Below are positions 7,822-16,246 of a stretch of 64,000 nucleotides of DNA, piece by piece. This DNA comes from Methanoculleus marisnigri JR1 (GTDB taxonomy: Archaea; Halobacteriota; Methanomicrobia; Methanomicrobiales; Methanoculleaceae). The notes beneath the pieces were generated by a model that saw only the letters and a program-made list of their open reading frames with translations, made no database searches and was not told the origin of the DNA. The translations under genes and the position numbers were made by a program. The stretch spans positions 124,001 through 188,000 of the forward strand of contig NC_009051.1 in NCBI RefSeq assembly GCF_000015825.1, read 5' to 3'. The stretch's first letter is position 1. The number at the start of each line of letters is the position of its first letter.

Positions 7822-8928
7822 ATGACACCGACCAAAAGAAACCTCCGGATCTTTGCGGCGGTTGCCGCGTTCATCCTGCTGACCGTCGTTGCCGGATGCC
7901 TCGACCGGCCGCTGACCCCGGGCCATCGCACGCTGGAAGGGGACGTCTGGGTGCTGAAACTGGGCGATGCCGGGGACCGGGAGTGGTTCACCGTCATCGA
8001 CAGCGGGAGGTTCGACGAAGCATTCTCCATCGTCGAGGTTCCCGGCGGCTACGCGATTGCCGGTTCGGTCTCGGATGCAGGCGAGTTTCATCCGACGCCG
8101 CGGGTTATCCTCCTCGATCGAGAAGGGGCGGTGACGTGGAATACGACCTACCCGACACCGGACGACCGCCGCGGGACGGGGATCGCACCTGCCGGTGCTG
8201 GAGGGTTCGCCGTCGCGGCCTCCCGGGGCCTCCTCATCCTGACGGACGCAGATGGGAGCGAGCGGCACCGCACGGACCTTGCCGCGGAGGGGGATTACTG
8301 GGCGATCGCACCCTCGGGTGCCGGAGGCTGGATCGCGGCTGGTGACGACCAGGTTGCGAGGATCGACGCTAACGGCAGCGTCGCCTGGCAGGAGCCGGCC
8401 GGAGGCGTGAGTCCGGTTTCACTCCCGATCATCGTCCCGGATCCGGCGGGAGGATGCCTCGTCGCCGGGGAAGCAGCAGGGGCGCCCGGAACCGTCATAG
8501 CGGCGAAGTTCGACGACCGGGGTGCACCGGTCTGGAACACGACGGTCCAGGGCAGCCCCGGAGAACAGTACCTCATCTCGGCAGTGCGGCAGGACGTGAC
8601 CGGCGGCTACAGCCTGCTTGCCGGGTTCACGGGTGCGGAACCGGCGGGAGTTCTGGAGGTCTCGCTCGGCGAGGACGGGAGCATCCTCCGGCAGAACGCG
8701 ATAAACGCCTCGGCTCCCGTAACCTGGACCCCTGACGGCGGGTACCTCTCGGCGGCCCTCGCCGAGAACGACTACGGCGGTGCTCAACTCCGGGTGGAGA
8801 GGTTCGATGAGGACGGAGCCGCGTCATGGACGTCGACGCAGCGGCTGGACGAGTACAGCAGGCTCGTGGCCCTCATCCCGACGGCCGATGGCGGATCGGC
8901 GGTGCTTGGGATGTACATGAAGTACTGA
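7822..8928 (+). CDS. Lipoprotein with beta-propeller-like repeats
   Basis: The ATG at 7822 has GGAGGATG (7810-7817) upstream, overlapping the previous stop. The N-terminus is basic and hydrophobic and ends in the lipobox 'VVAGC', so a lipid-anchored exported protein is likely. The rest consists of about six or seven repeats of roughly 45 residues with 'GGYAIAGS', 'GGFAVAAS', 'GGWIAAGD', 'GGCLVAGE', 'GGYSLLAG' and 'GGSAVLG', each followed by a strand such as 'ARIDANGSVAWQ'. This is typical of a propeller of repeated beta-sheet blades. Such proteins usually bind other proteins or sugars, and the target here is unknown. Confidence 0.75.
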   Translation: MTPTKRNLRIFAAVAAFILLTVVAGCLDRPLTPGHRTLEGDVWVLKLGDAGDREWFTVIDSGRFDEAFSIVEVPGGYAIAGSVSDAGEFHPTPRVILLDREGAVTWNTTYPTPDDRRGTGIAPAGAGGFAVAASRGLLILTDADGSERHRTDLAAEGDYWAIAPSGAGGWIAAGDDQVARIDANGSVAWQEPAGGVSPVSLPIIVPDPAGGCLVAGEAAGAPGTVIAAKFDDRGAPVWNTTVQGSPGEQYLISAVRQDVTGGYSLLAGFTGAEPAGVLEVSLGEDGSILRQNAINASAPVTWTPDGGYLSAALAENDYGGAQLRVERFDEDGAASWTSTQRLDEYSRLVALIPTADGGSAVLGMYMKY

Positions 8929-8974
8929 TGCGGGTGAGGGTACCGATTTCTGACGTGGAACCAATCCGGCAGGT

Positions 8975-9009
8975 CCGACGTGTAGACGCGCGCCACAGAA
9001 ATCGTTTAT
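8975..9009 (+). promoter_or_regulatory. Shared promoter block, copy 1
   Basis: CCGACGTGTAGACG, then a GC-rich tetramer, CACAGAAA and TTTATA recur almost unchanged at 11404-11440. The TATA element lies 45-50 bases before the start codon at 9053. A shortened version (GGCACAGAAAAGGTAT) precedes the lipoprotein at 10704. The common part suggests coordinated transcription of these exported proteins. Confidence 0.55.
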
Positions 9010-9052
9010 AGAAGAATGCCGAGATCCCTCTCAATCAATGAGGTGACCGGGT

Positions 9053-10549
9053 ATGCAGGGAATCAAAATACTCCTGATATTGGCGCTCCTCCTCCCGGCG
9101 GGTTCCGCCGCCGCTCCGGCGCCCTCCACCGGGGGAACCACGAACTGGCTCGATACCTTCGACGAGTGGGTCGGGCCCCGGGATATGTCGATGTACAATC
9201 CGGCCATTGAAACCCCGCAGAGGGTTCCGATCACTGAGGAGATCGCGCGGCAGCACCCCGGCATGATCCTGCTCGATGAGAACGTGACGTTCCCCGACGC
9301 CGGATACGTGGTGGCGCCGGGGCTGCCGTCCGGCCCTACGGTTGACGTGGTCGTGACCGATCCCGTGTACTTCAGCCCGGTTCCGCCGGCCGGCGGGGCG
9401 AACCTCACAAGCCTTCCGCCCCTCCGGAAGTACGACCTCGTGACCGCCGACCCGGCGGCGTTCGTCACCGACGCGGGTTCGGGGGGTCCGGTGACGCTCC
9501 GCCTCCCCGGCGGGGAGTTCGTGCTCGACCTCGAACCGGTGCCGGGCCCCGTTGCGGAAGGCGCCCGGGCCTTCGTCAGGAACGAGTCGGGCACGTTTGA
9601 AGTCGCCCTTCCTTCTACATGGCGTTTTGAGGGAACCGTCGCCGGCGAGCCCGGGAGTTCCGCCGCGTTCACCGTCGGCAGCGACGTGATCCTCGGGACG
9701 GTCCGGTGCGGCTCGACGTCGCTCGTCATCGGCCAGGCAGGGACGGTCGAGGTCGGCGGGGAGCAGAAGATCGTGCACGTCATCTACGACGAACGGGACG
9801 TCATCCCGAAATTCTGGCCCCTGGCTACCGACGTCTGCGTGACGCCGTCCGGGACCGGGGGTTCTCCGGAAGTTACCGGGGCCCGGGTTGCAACCCTCGT
9901 AAAGAGCCTGATGGATGCCGTGGCGTTCGGGTCGTGCCGGGGCGGGAAACCGGACGAGTTGGATCCCGCATTCGGCCGAACCGGAGAAAGTGACCCCGAT
10001 CCGGGGCGGATCTCGTTAGAGCGAGCAAAGCAGATTGCTTCCGATTACATCGAAGAACGGGATAACGGTCAGGATCTGGCACTGGTAACGGCCCGGTACG
10101 TAGTTCCTCATGCGGAGGGGCTCCCCGGAGAGTACCTCATACGCTACTCCCGGATTATCGGCGGGGTGCGCTGTCTCTCGGACGGCATAACCGTCACCGT
10201 TCATCCCGCAACCGGATGTGTCATGAGTTACTACAAGTCATGGACGATGCCGGAAGGTCAGGTACCGACCGATGCAGGGGCGAAGATATCGGAATCCGAA
10301 GCAGGCGCAATTGTAGCGGACGTTATGACTGAAAACGGTGCCGGAGGGGTCCAGATACTCTCTTCGGAGAAGCAGTGGGTGGACCTGAACTACCCTGCGG
10401 GTCTCCAGGAGCCTCACGACATTCGTCTGGCATGGCACGTCCGGTTTACCGACGATTACTATCGGTCGCGAGGGGTGACGTTCCCTGCTGCGGTGTGGGT
10501 GGATGCTGAGACGGGGGAGGTTTTCAGGTGTCTTTACAGTCTGGATTAA
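9053..10549 (+). CDS. Secreted protein: protease-like prodomain plus PepSY-like region
   Basis: GAGGTGA (9040-9046) supports the ATG. Residues 1-20 are a signal peptide. Residues about 105-265 resemble the prodomain of the metalloprotease at 2252 ('LRKYDLVTADPAAFV', 'RFEGTVAGEPGSSAAFTVG', 'VIYDERDVIPKFW'). No HExxH is present. The last 170 residues ('SLERAKQIASDYIEE' ... 'SESEAGAIVADVM' ... 'VWVDAETGEVFRC') look like two PepSY or YcdB/YcdC-type units, known as inhibitory or propeptide domains in secreted proteases. The protein may therefore be a stand-alone regulator of extracellular proteolysis. That is an inference. Confidence 0.7.
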   Translation: MQGIKILLILALLLPAGSAAAPAPSTGGTTNWLDTFDEWVGPRDMSMYNPAIETPQRVPITEEIARQHPGMILLDENVTFPDAGYVVAPGLPSGPTVDVVVTDPVYFSPVPPAGGANLTSLPPLRKYDLVTADPAAFVTDAGSGGPVTLRLPGGEFVLDLEPVPGPVAEGARAFVRNESGTFEVALPSTWRFEGTVAGEPGSSAAFTVGSDVILGTVRCGSTSLVIGQAGTVEVGGEQKIVHVIYDERDVIPKFWPLATDVCVTPSGTGGSPEVTGARVATLVKSLMDAVAFGSCRGGKPDELDPAFGRTGESDPDPGRISLERAKQIASDYIEERDNGQDLALVTARYVVPHAEGLPGEYLIRYSRIIGGVRCLSDGITVTVHPATGCVMSYYKSWTMPEGQVPTDAGAKISESEAGAIVADVMTENGAGGVQILSSEKQWVDLNYPAGLQEPHDIRLAWHVRFTDDYYRSRGVTFPAAVWVDAETGEVFRCLYSLD

Positions 10550-10590
10550 CCTTGCCGTCCTGGTTGCCGGGGCTGGACAAGTAGCTTCCC

Positions 10591-10608
10591 GGCACAGAAA
10601 AGGTATAA
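10591..10608 (+). promoter_or_regulatory. Shared promoter block, short form
   Basis: GGCACAGAAAAGGTATAA matches the 3' part of the promoter blocks at 8975 and 11404 and contains a TATA-like box. It lies about 100 bases before the lipoprotein start at 10704. Confidence 0.4.
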
Positions 10609-10703
10609 GGGCCGGGGAGAAAGTCTCCCGGTGTGGATGCCGGAGCCGGCCCCCCGCAGGGGAGTGCGGCTCTCTTCCGCACCGGATATCCCGAGGAACC
10701 ATC

Positions 10704-11177
10704 ATGAAGAATATTCTCCCTGCCCTTCTCCTGCTCTGCTGCCTCCTTGCCGCTGCCGGCTGCACCGGCACCGAGGAGACCGTACCGGAACACGCGGGCA
10801 CGCTTGCCGAGGCCCGCGAGGTCTTCGGCCCCGATATCCCCGAACCGTCCTACCTGCCCGAAGGCTACGCCTTCGAGAGCGCCGTCCGCTCCCCCGACGG
10901 CAGTGTCACGCTTACCTACACCGGCACCGCCGGCGACCTCCGGGTAACGAGGCTTTCGGCCGCGGACGCGCCGTGCCCCGGCCCGACGGTCGCCGGGAAT
11001 GAGGAGCGGATCGTCCAGGGTAACGGCATCCAGGGCCATCTGGTCTACGAGAACGACGACCGTTCGGAGGGCTCTCTCTGGCTGTTCCGGTGGGAGTGGA
11101 ACGATGCCGCTTTCTGCATGACAGGAAAACTCCCCGTGGACGAGATAACGAAGGTCGCCTCATCGATCGTCGAGTGA
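10704..11177 (+). CDS. Small lipoprotein, DUF4367-like
   Basis: The ATG at 10704 opens a typical lipoprotein signal: 'ILPALLLLCCLLAAAGC'. The mature part of about 140 residues has 'LPEGYAFESAV', 'VTLTYTG', 'GIQGHLVYE' and 'LFRWEWNDAAFCMTG'. This order of beta-strands ending in a helix resembles the small DUF4367 domain found on many lipoproteins and anti-sigma factors. Its function is unknown, and the longer in-frame extension to 10503 is implausible because it runs through the end of the previous gene. Confidence 0.7.
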   Translation: MKNILPALLLLCCLLAAAGCTGTEETVPEHAGTLAEAREVFGPDIPEPSYLPEGYAFESAVRSPDGSVTLTYTGTAGDLRVTRLSAADAPCPGPTVAGNEERIVQGNGIQGHLVYENDDRSEGSLWLFRWEWNDAAFCMTGKLPVDEITKVASSIVE

Positions 11178-11189
11178 TGGCCGGAACGG

Positions 11190-11339
11190 CTATGAGCCGG
11201 CTGCTCTCTCACCCCCCTCTTCCCGCAGCGCCTCCGTCAGGCGTTCCCTCAGGATCTCAATGGTCTTCTCGAACGTCCGGTTTTTCGGACATATGTCCGG
11301 AATGCTGGACGGTCGCCCGGCATTCGGGCACCTCCCCAT
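11190..11339 (-). CDS. Possible 49-residue zinc-ribbon-like peptide
   Basis: A short frame reads MGRCPNAGRPSS, then 'DICPKNRTFEKTIEIL', then 'RERLTEALREEG'. It looks like a two-knuckle zinc ribbon followed by a helical C-terminus, but only one Cys of each CPxCG knuckle survives. It could be a decayed small protein or a chance frame; there is no strong ribosome site. The rest of this 330-base intergenic stretch shows no other gene. Confidence 0.25.
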   Translation of the reverse strand: MGRCPNAGRPSSIPDICPKNRTFEKTIEILRERLTEALREEGGERAAGS

Positions 11340-11403
11340 CCTGCGCAACACCGGTTCCCGGTGCGTTAAGGCCGTTTTTGAGTGGAGTGTCGATCCGAAT
11401 GAC

Positions 11404-11440
11404 CCGACGTGTAGACGTGCGGCACAGAAAAGATATGTAG
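11404..11440 (+). promoter_or_regulatory. Shared promoter block, copy 2
   Basis: CCGACGTGTAGACGTGCGGC followed by ACAGAAAAGATATGTAG repeats the block at 8975-9009. The TATA-like AGATATG is about 75 bases upstream of the start at 11510. Confidence 0.5.
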
Positions 11441-11509
11441 AGGAACGTTGACGTCTCCATCGTGAATACCGGGATCGGTATCCCGGGACACACCGGCAGG
11501 TGAAGATCG

Positions 11510-11818
11510 ATGAAAGATAGACAATTCATAAACGGTACCGGCCGGGGAGGGCTGATCTGCATCGCCCTGCTGCTCTTCATCCTGGCCGGCAGCGGTATAG
11601 CGTGCGCATCTCCGGGTGGAGAACCTCCGGCCGATGCGGGGGAGGGCCGGGAGGCCGTGCTGGCGGAGCCCGGAGATACGACGACGTATCACGGTTCCGA
11701 AAGTGCGTACAGCATCTTCTACAACCCCGTGCTTCTCGCGTGCGGCCTGGGAGCCGTGCTCGTGCTCGCGGTGGGGTACGTCCTCATCCGGAGGTCCCGC
11801 GGGAAGGACGCACCGTGA
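11510..11818 (+). CDS. Minimal anchored protein: signal peptide plus shared membrane anchor
   Basis: This 102-residue protein starts after AGGTGA. It consists of a signal peptide ('LICIALLLFILAGSGIACAS'), about 25 Gly/Glu-rich residues, and a C-terminal anchor nearly identical to that of the protein at 6538 ('AYSIFYNPVLL' through 'RRSRGKDAP'). The outer domain present in the longer paralogue is missing. DNA identity extends through the stop and the following GTGAG, which points to recent duplication or gene conversion. It may be a deletion derivative or a small anchoring partner. Confidence 0.65.
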   Translation: MKDRQFINGTGRGGLICIALLLFILAGSGIACASPGGEPPADAGEGREAVLAEPGDTTTYHGSESAYSIFYNPVLLACGLGAVLVLAVGYVLIRRSRGKDAP

Positions 11819-11982
11819 GCGTGGCTCGGAGGTACGCTCCCCTGCCTCCAGGCACCTGAACGACTTTGGGAGCTGACTATGGATAAGGGAGGGGCCATTT
11901 CCAGGGTACCCGAAAGAACCGGGTATTCCGGGAATGGGATGTTTGATCCCGCCAATCCTCCGGCAGCAACCATGGAGGGCCG

Positions 11983-12501
11983 ATGGACTCAAAGAAGATA
12001 ATGGGAGTATTGTTGGGGCTTGCCGCCGTGCTCTCTGCAATCCTCTTCGCTTTCCCCCCGGTGAGTACGGATTGTGCCGGTGATGACGAAGCCGCACACG
12101 GCGGGATCGACCGGGTCTCCGGGTATGACCGGATGACCCGGATACTGCGAAACGACAGCGAGGTCCGGGATCTGGTCGAGGGAGGCTACATCTTCAAGGC
12201 CGGTGTATTCAACGAGACGGGAGAATCGGTGGCATTCATCAGTCTTCCCCCTCTCCGGCAGGCGGCGTCGGACTCCGGCCCTGCGGCACGGGAGAGTATC
12301 GAGTCCTATAGAGTGGTCACCGCTGTTACTGATGCCGGCGGCGAGACTGTCGGCCGGGAGAGCACCGTCAATACCACCGGCTGGGAGAACTACAAAATTA
12401 TCCTCGACATACCCAACGGGACGGTATCATCCGTTGATCGGGTAGGACAACTACCCGAATGGATGAAACAGATCGATGTCACCGCTGTGCCGCGACGTTG
12501 A
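11983..12501 (+). CDS. Exported protein of unknown function
   Basis: GGAGGGCC precedes the ATG. The first 30 residues form a signal peptide that resembles others in this block (a Lys-rich start and a hydrophobic run ending 'FAFPPVSTDCAG'). The mature part of about 140 residues has 'MTRILRNDSEVRDLVEGGY' and three sequons (NDS, NET, NTT), compatible with surface glycosylation. No family is recognised. It is the last gene of the exported-protein block before the core genes. Confidence 0.6.
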   Translation: MDSKKIMGVLLGLAAVLSAILFAFPPVSTDCAGDDEAAHGGIDRVSGYDRMTRILRNDSEVRDLVEGGYIFKAGVFNETGESVAFISLPPLRQAASDSGPAARESIESYRVVTAVTDAGGETVGRESTVNTTGWENYKIILDIPNGTVSSVDRVGQLPEWMKQIDVTAVPRR

Positions 12502-12698
12502 CCGGAGCCCATGCGGGAGCGGGTAGGGTACCCCAACCGCACCAGGTCAGCCCGAATGGTTGTAATCCGGATGCCCCGGCCTTGCGGTTGCCGAAAAAAA
12601 GCGTCCGAGAAGAGATGCCCGGCGGGAGCGATTCTCTCTCGTCCCCCGCGCGCCGAACAACAACCCTTAAGAGCAACCCTACGAGAGTTACTATTCGA

Positions 12699-13604
12699 AT
12701 GCTCGATCAGTTCAAGGGCTGCCTCCTCGGGGCCGCCATCGGGGATGCGCTCGGCATGGCGCGGGAGAGCACGCCGCCCGACTTCCAGCGCCTCCACGAA
12801 GGATACCGCCGTGCCTGGCGGGGGCACCCGAACACCGGGCTGAAACCCGGGCAGTTCACCGACGATACTCAGATGATGCTCCTTGTGGCGGAGATGCTCG
12901 CCGACGACACCTACTCGGAGAGTGCCTACGCTGCCGCCCTTGCCCGGATGTACATGAACGAGGAACTCCGGTTCCCCGACGGTGCCGTGGACGCCGCGTG
13001 CCGCCACCTCCTTCTTTCCAGCGGCAAACCGGGCGGCGTCTCCTCCGACACCGCCGGCTGCACCGGGATCGCCGTCCCGTTCGGCCTCCTCTACGGCGAC
13101 CCCATCGACGTCACCGAACGGGTGGTCCAGGCCTGCAGCGTCACCCACACCCATCCGGGGGCGCATGCGGGAGCGGTCACCGTCGCGATGCTCGTCCACC
13201 ACGCCGTCCGCGGCCGCTCCGACGCCCTCGAGCTCGCCGAAAAGCATGCCGGCCTCGAAGACGTCGCCCTCGGCAACAAGATCCGCGACGCCGTGCGCCT
13301 GGCAAACGAAGGGATCAGCCTCGAGAGCGCGCTCTCGGTGATAGGAAACGACGTCACCGTCTACCAGACCGTTCCGCTCGCATTCTTCCTGATCAACAGG
13401 ATCAAAGACGTCACGGCCCTCCTCACCACCGCGGCGCACGTCGGCGGGAACACCGACACCATTGCGCTCATCTGCGGGGCATACGCGGGCGCCGTCTACG
13501 GGAGATCCGCTCTCCCGCCGGATCTCCTCGAAGGACTCGAGGGAAGAGACGAGATCGAGTCCGTGGCCGCCCGGCTCTACGAACGCTACACCGCAAAGCC
13601 TTAA
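12699..13604 (+). CDS. ADP-ribosylglycohydrolase family protein
   Basis: The ATG at 12699 is chosen because the family begins right here ('[18 protein letters not shown]') and a TATA-like CCCTTAAGAG lies about 25-30 bases upstream, making the message nearly leaderless. The longer frame upstream is not family-like. Two metal-binding signatures are present: 'TDDTQMM' near residue 48 and '[14 protein letters not shown]' near residue 248. Such enzymes (DraG/ARH3-like) use two magnesium ions to remove ADP-ribose from proteins or small molecules in the cytosol. The substrate cannot be told from sequence. It lies 26 bases before argC but appears to have its own promoter. Confidence 0.88.
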
Positions 13605-13605
13605 G

Positions 13606-13616
13606 ATTCTATAAAA
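13606..13616 (+). promoter_or_regulatory. TATA box of argC
   Basis: ATTCTATAAAAG lies 20-25 bases upstream of the argC ATG with no ribosome site between, so the argC message is probably leaderless. Confidence 0.55.
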
Positions 13617-13630
13617 GACACCCTCTTCTT

Positions 13631-14617
13631 ATGGAAATTGCGATTATCGGTGCATCCGGATACACCGGGGGCGAGTTGATGCGGCTCCTGCTGCACCATC
13701 CGTCCGCGGACGTCGTCGCCGCGACATCCCGGAAGCTGGACGGCACCCCCGTCGCCTCGGTGCACCCCCATCTCCGGGGTCTGACCGATCTCGTCTTCCG
13801 GAACGCCGGAGCCGGCGATATCGACGCCGACTTCGCCTTCCTCGCCGTCCCGCACACCGCGGCGATGAAGGTTGCCGGGACGCTTGCAGAGCGGGGGATC
13901 AGGACCGTCGACCTCTCGGCCGACTACCGCCTCCCGAAAGACGTCTACGAAAAGATCTACGGCGTGACCCACGAAGCCTACTTCGAGGCCCCCTACGGCC
14001 TGCCGGAACTCCACCGCGACGAGATCAGGGGCGCTTCCTTCGTCGCGAACCCGGGCTGCTTCCCGACGGGGGCGACGCTTGCGGCGGCGCCGCTCGCAAA
14101 ATTCGCCCACACCATCATCTACGACTCAAAGACCGGGGTTTCGGGCGCGGGAACCTCCCCCTCCGCGACCACCCACTACCCGAACGTCGGCGACAACTTC
14201 AGCGCCTACAAGTGGACGAGCCACCGCCACCTCGCCGAGATGAAGCAGGAGGCCGCCCGGCTCGGTTCAACCGCCCGGTGCTACTTCACGCCCCACCTCC
14301 TCCCGGTGAACCGGGGCATCCTGACGACGGCCCATATCCTCCTCCGCGAGCCGATGGGGCAGGACGAGGTCGAGGCGCTCTATAAGAAGTTCTACGCCGA
14401 CGAGTTCTTCGTCCGCTACCAGAAACCGACCCTCGCGGCCGTCCGCGGGACGAACTTCTGCGACGTCGCCGTCGAGAGCGAGGGCGACCGGGTCGTCGCG
14501 GTCTCGGCGATCGACAACCTGGTCAAGGGCGCGAGCGGCCAGGCGATCCAGAACATGAACCTGATGTGCGGGTTTGCGGAAGACACCGGTCTGCGCACCG
14601 CCGGGATGTTCCCCTGA
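13631..14617 (+). CDS. argC: N-acetyl-gamma-glutamyl-phosphate reductase
   Basis: The 328-residue protein starts '[20 protein letters not shown]', the NADP-binding loop of ArgC. The active-site cysteine is in '[11 protein letters not shown]' near residue 142, and '[12 protein letters not shown]' is the conserved C-terminal substrate region. It reduces N-acetylglutamyl phosphate to the semialdehyde in arginine synthesis. The start at 13631 is fixed by the Rossmann motif and the TATA box before it. It heads the cluster argC-CBS-argJ-argB. A closely overlapping antisense frame is a shadow of its GC-rich codons. Confidence 0.97.
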
Positions 14618-14627
14618 GGTGATGAAG

Positions 14628-15110
14628 ATGAAGGTAAGAGACGTTATGACCCCGGACCCCGTGACCGTCCGGGTCGCTTCAACGGTGAGCGAGGCGGCGG
14701 GACTGCTCCGGAAGTACCACATCGGCGGGCTTCCCGTGATGGACGGCGACCGGGTGGCGGGAATCGTCACCGAGACGGATATCCTCTCGCTCCTCGATAC
14801 CGGGGACATCTCCGACGACCTCTGGCTCCCCTCGCCGCTCGAGGTGATCGAGGTCCCGGTCAGGGAGTTCATCAACTGGGAGCGGACGAAGCGTGCGCTC
14901 ACCGATATCGGCAACATGGAGGTGCGGCGGGTGATGAGCAGCCCGGTCATCGCCATCGGCGAGGATTCGGATATTGCCGATGCGGCTTCCCTGATGCTCC
15001 GCGAGGGGATTGCACGCCTCCCGGTGCTCCGCGACGACAACCTGGTCGGGATCGTCACCCGGGCGGATATCGTCCACGGCCTCGGGGCGTCTTCGGGGGA
15101 GAAATCGTGA
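14628..15110 (+). CDS. Two-CBS-domain protein
   Basis: The second of two adjacent ATGs (14628) is preferred because GAGGTGAT then lies five bases upstream; 14622 remains possible. The protein consists of two CBS units: 'VRDVMTPDPVTVRVAST' to 'GIVTETDIL', and 'VRRVMSSPVIAIGEDS' to 'GIVTRADIVHGL'. CBS pairs bind adenine nucleotides or related ligands and regulate partner enzymes or act as energy sensors. Its stop overlaps the argJ GTG start, so it is translated with arginine biosynthesis enzymes. A role in tuning that pathway to energy state is plausible but unproven. Confidence 0.92.
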   Translation: MKVRDVMTPDPVTVRVASTVSEAAGLLRKYHIGGLPVMDGDRVAGIVTETDILSLLDTGDISDDLWLPSPLEVIEVPVREFINWERTKRALTDIGNMEVRRVMSSPVIAIGEDSDIADAASLMLREGIARLPVLRDDNLVGIVTRADIVHGLGASSGEKS

Positions 15111-16246
15111 AGAGCATCTGTGCGGTCGAAGGCGTCACCGCCGCGGGGATCAGGGAAGGAAAGTACGGGCTCGCCCTGATCCGGGCGAGCGGGACCGCGG
15201 CCGGGGTCTTTACGTCGAATAAGATGCGGGCGGCCCCGGTCGAGGTGATGATGGAGCGGATAGAGAGGGGTGCCCTTGACGCCGTCGTCGTCAACAGCGG
15301 GTGCGCGAACGCCTACACCGGCGAGCGGGGCTACCGCGACGCGGTGGAGATGTGCGGTATCGCGGCCGGACCCCTGGGTCTCGACCCCGGGTCGGTCGGC
15401 GTCGCGAGCACCGGGGTGATCGGGCGCTACCTCGATCTTCCCCTCATCCGCGACCAGTGCGGGCGTGCGGCCCCGCTCCTCGCCCGGAGTGCCGACGCCG
15501 AGGATGCGGCGGCACGGGCGATCATGACCACCGACACCTTCCCCAAACACGCCCTCGTCCAAACGGAGTCGTTTGCCGTCGGCGGGATCACCAAGGGAAG
15601 CGGTATGATCGCCCCGAACATGGGGACGATGCTCGCGTTCATCTACACCGATGCCGAGGTCGAGGCCCCGGTTCTGCAGGACATCCTCCGGCAGGCGACC
15701 CGGCGGTCGTTCAACCGGGTCGTCGTCGACGGGGACACGAGCACGAACGACGTTGCCTTCTGCACCGCGACCGGCGCCGCGGGCCGGGTTGACCGGGCCG
15801 AGCTCGCGAAGGCCGTCGAGGCCGTCTGCCGCGACCTTGCCGTCCAGATCGCCCGCGACGGCGAAGGAGCGACGAAACTCCTCGAGGTGACCGTCCGCGG
15901 CGCCCCCGACGAGGACGCCGCCGCCGCCGTGGCGCGGACGGTCGTCGCCTCCCCGCTCGTCAAGACCGCCGTCTACGGCGAGGACCCCAACTGGGGCCGG
16001 GTTGTCGCGGCGGCTGGGAGAGCTGGCGTGGAGTTCGATCCCTACGCCGTCTCGCTCCGGGTCGGGGAGATACCGCTCGTCCGCCGCGGCGAGATCGTCG
16101 CCGATCTCGGAGCGGCGAAGGCCGCGATGCGCGGTGCGACCGTCACGTTCGACCTCGACCTTGCGGCAGGCGAGGGGAAGGCGACCGCGTGGGGGTGCGA
16201 CCTCACCGAGAAGTACGTAGAGATCAACGGGAAGTACACGACATGA
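15107..16246 (+). CDS. argJ: Bifunctional glutamate N-acetyltransferase / ornithine acetyltransferase
   Basis: The start is a GTG whose last two bases begin the upstream TGA (GTGA coupling). The 379-residue protein has the autocleavage region '[16 protein letters not shown]': the Thr after Gly becomes the new N-terminus and nucleophile of the beta chain. Most relatives have Ala before that Thr, whereas Gly is found here. 'VDGDTSTND' and 'GEDPNWGRV' are further ArgJ signatures. It moves the acetyl group from N-acetylornithine to glutamate. Whether it also accepts acetyl-CoA cannot be judged. The C-terminus overlaps the argB start. Confidence 0.97.
   Translation: MKSICAVEGVTAAGIREGKYGLALIRASGTAAGVFTSNKMRAAPVEVMMERIERGALDAVVVNSGCANAYTGERGYRDAVEMCGIAAGPLGLDPGSVGVASTGVIGRYLDLPLIRDQCGRAAPLLARSADAEDAAARAIMTTDTFPKHALVQTESFAVGGITKGSGMIAPNMGTMLAFIYTDAEVEAPVLQDILRQATRRSFNRVVVDGDTSTNDVAFCTATGAAGRVDRAELAKAVEAVCRDLAVQIARDGEGATKLLEVTVRGAPDEDAAAAVARTVVASPLVKTAVYGEDPNWGRVVAAAGRAGVEFDPYAVSLRVGEIPLVRRGEIVADLGAAKAAMRGATVTFDLDLAAGEGKATAWGCDLTEKYVEINGKYTT

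Noticed and set aside
12998-14617. argC starting far upstream within the ADP-ribosylglycohydrolase gene
   Set aside because: The extra 200 residues are Arg/Pro-rich shadow sequence. The ArgC fold starts exactly at 13631 after a TATA box.
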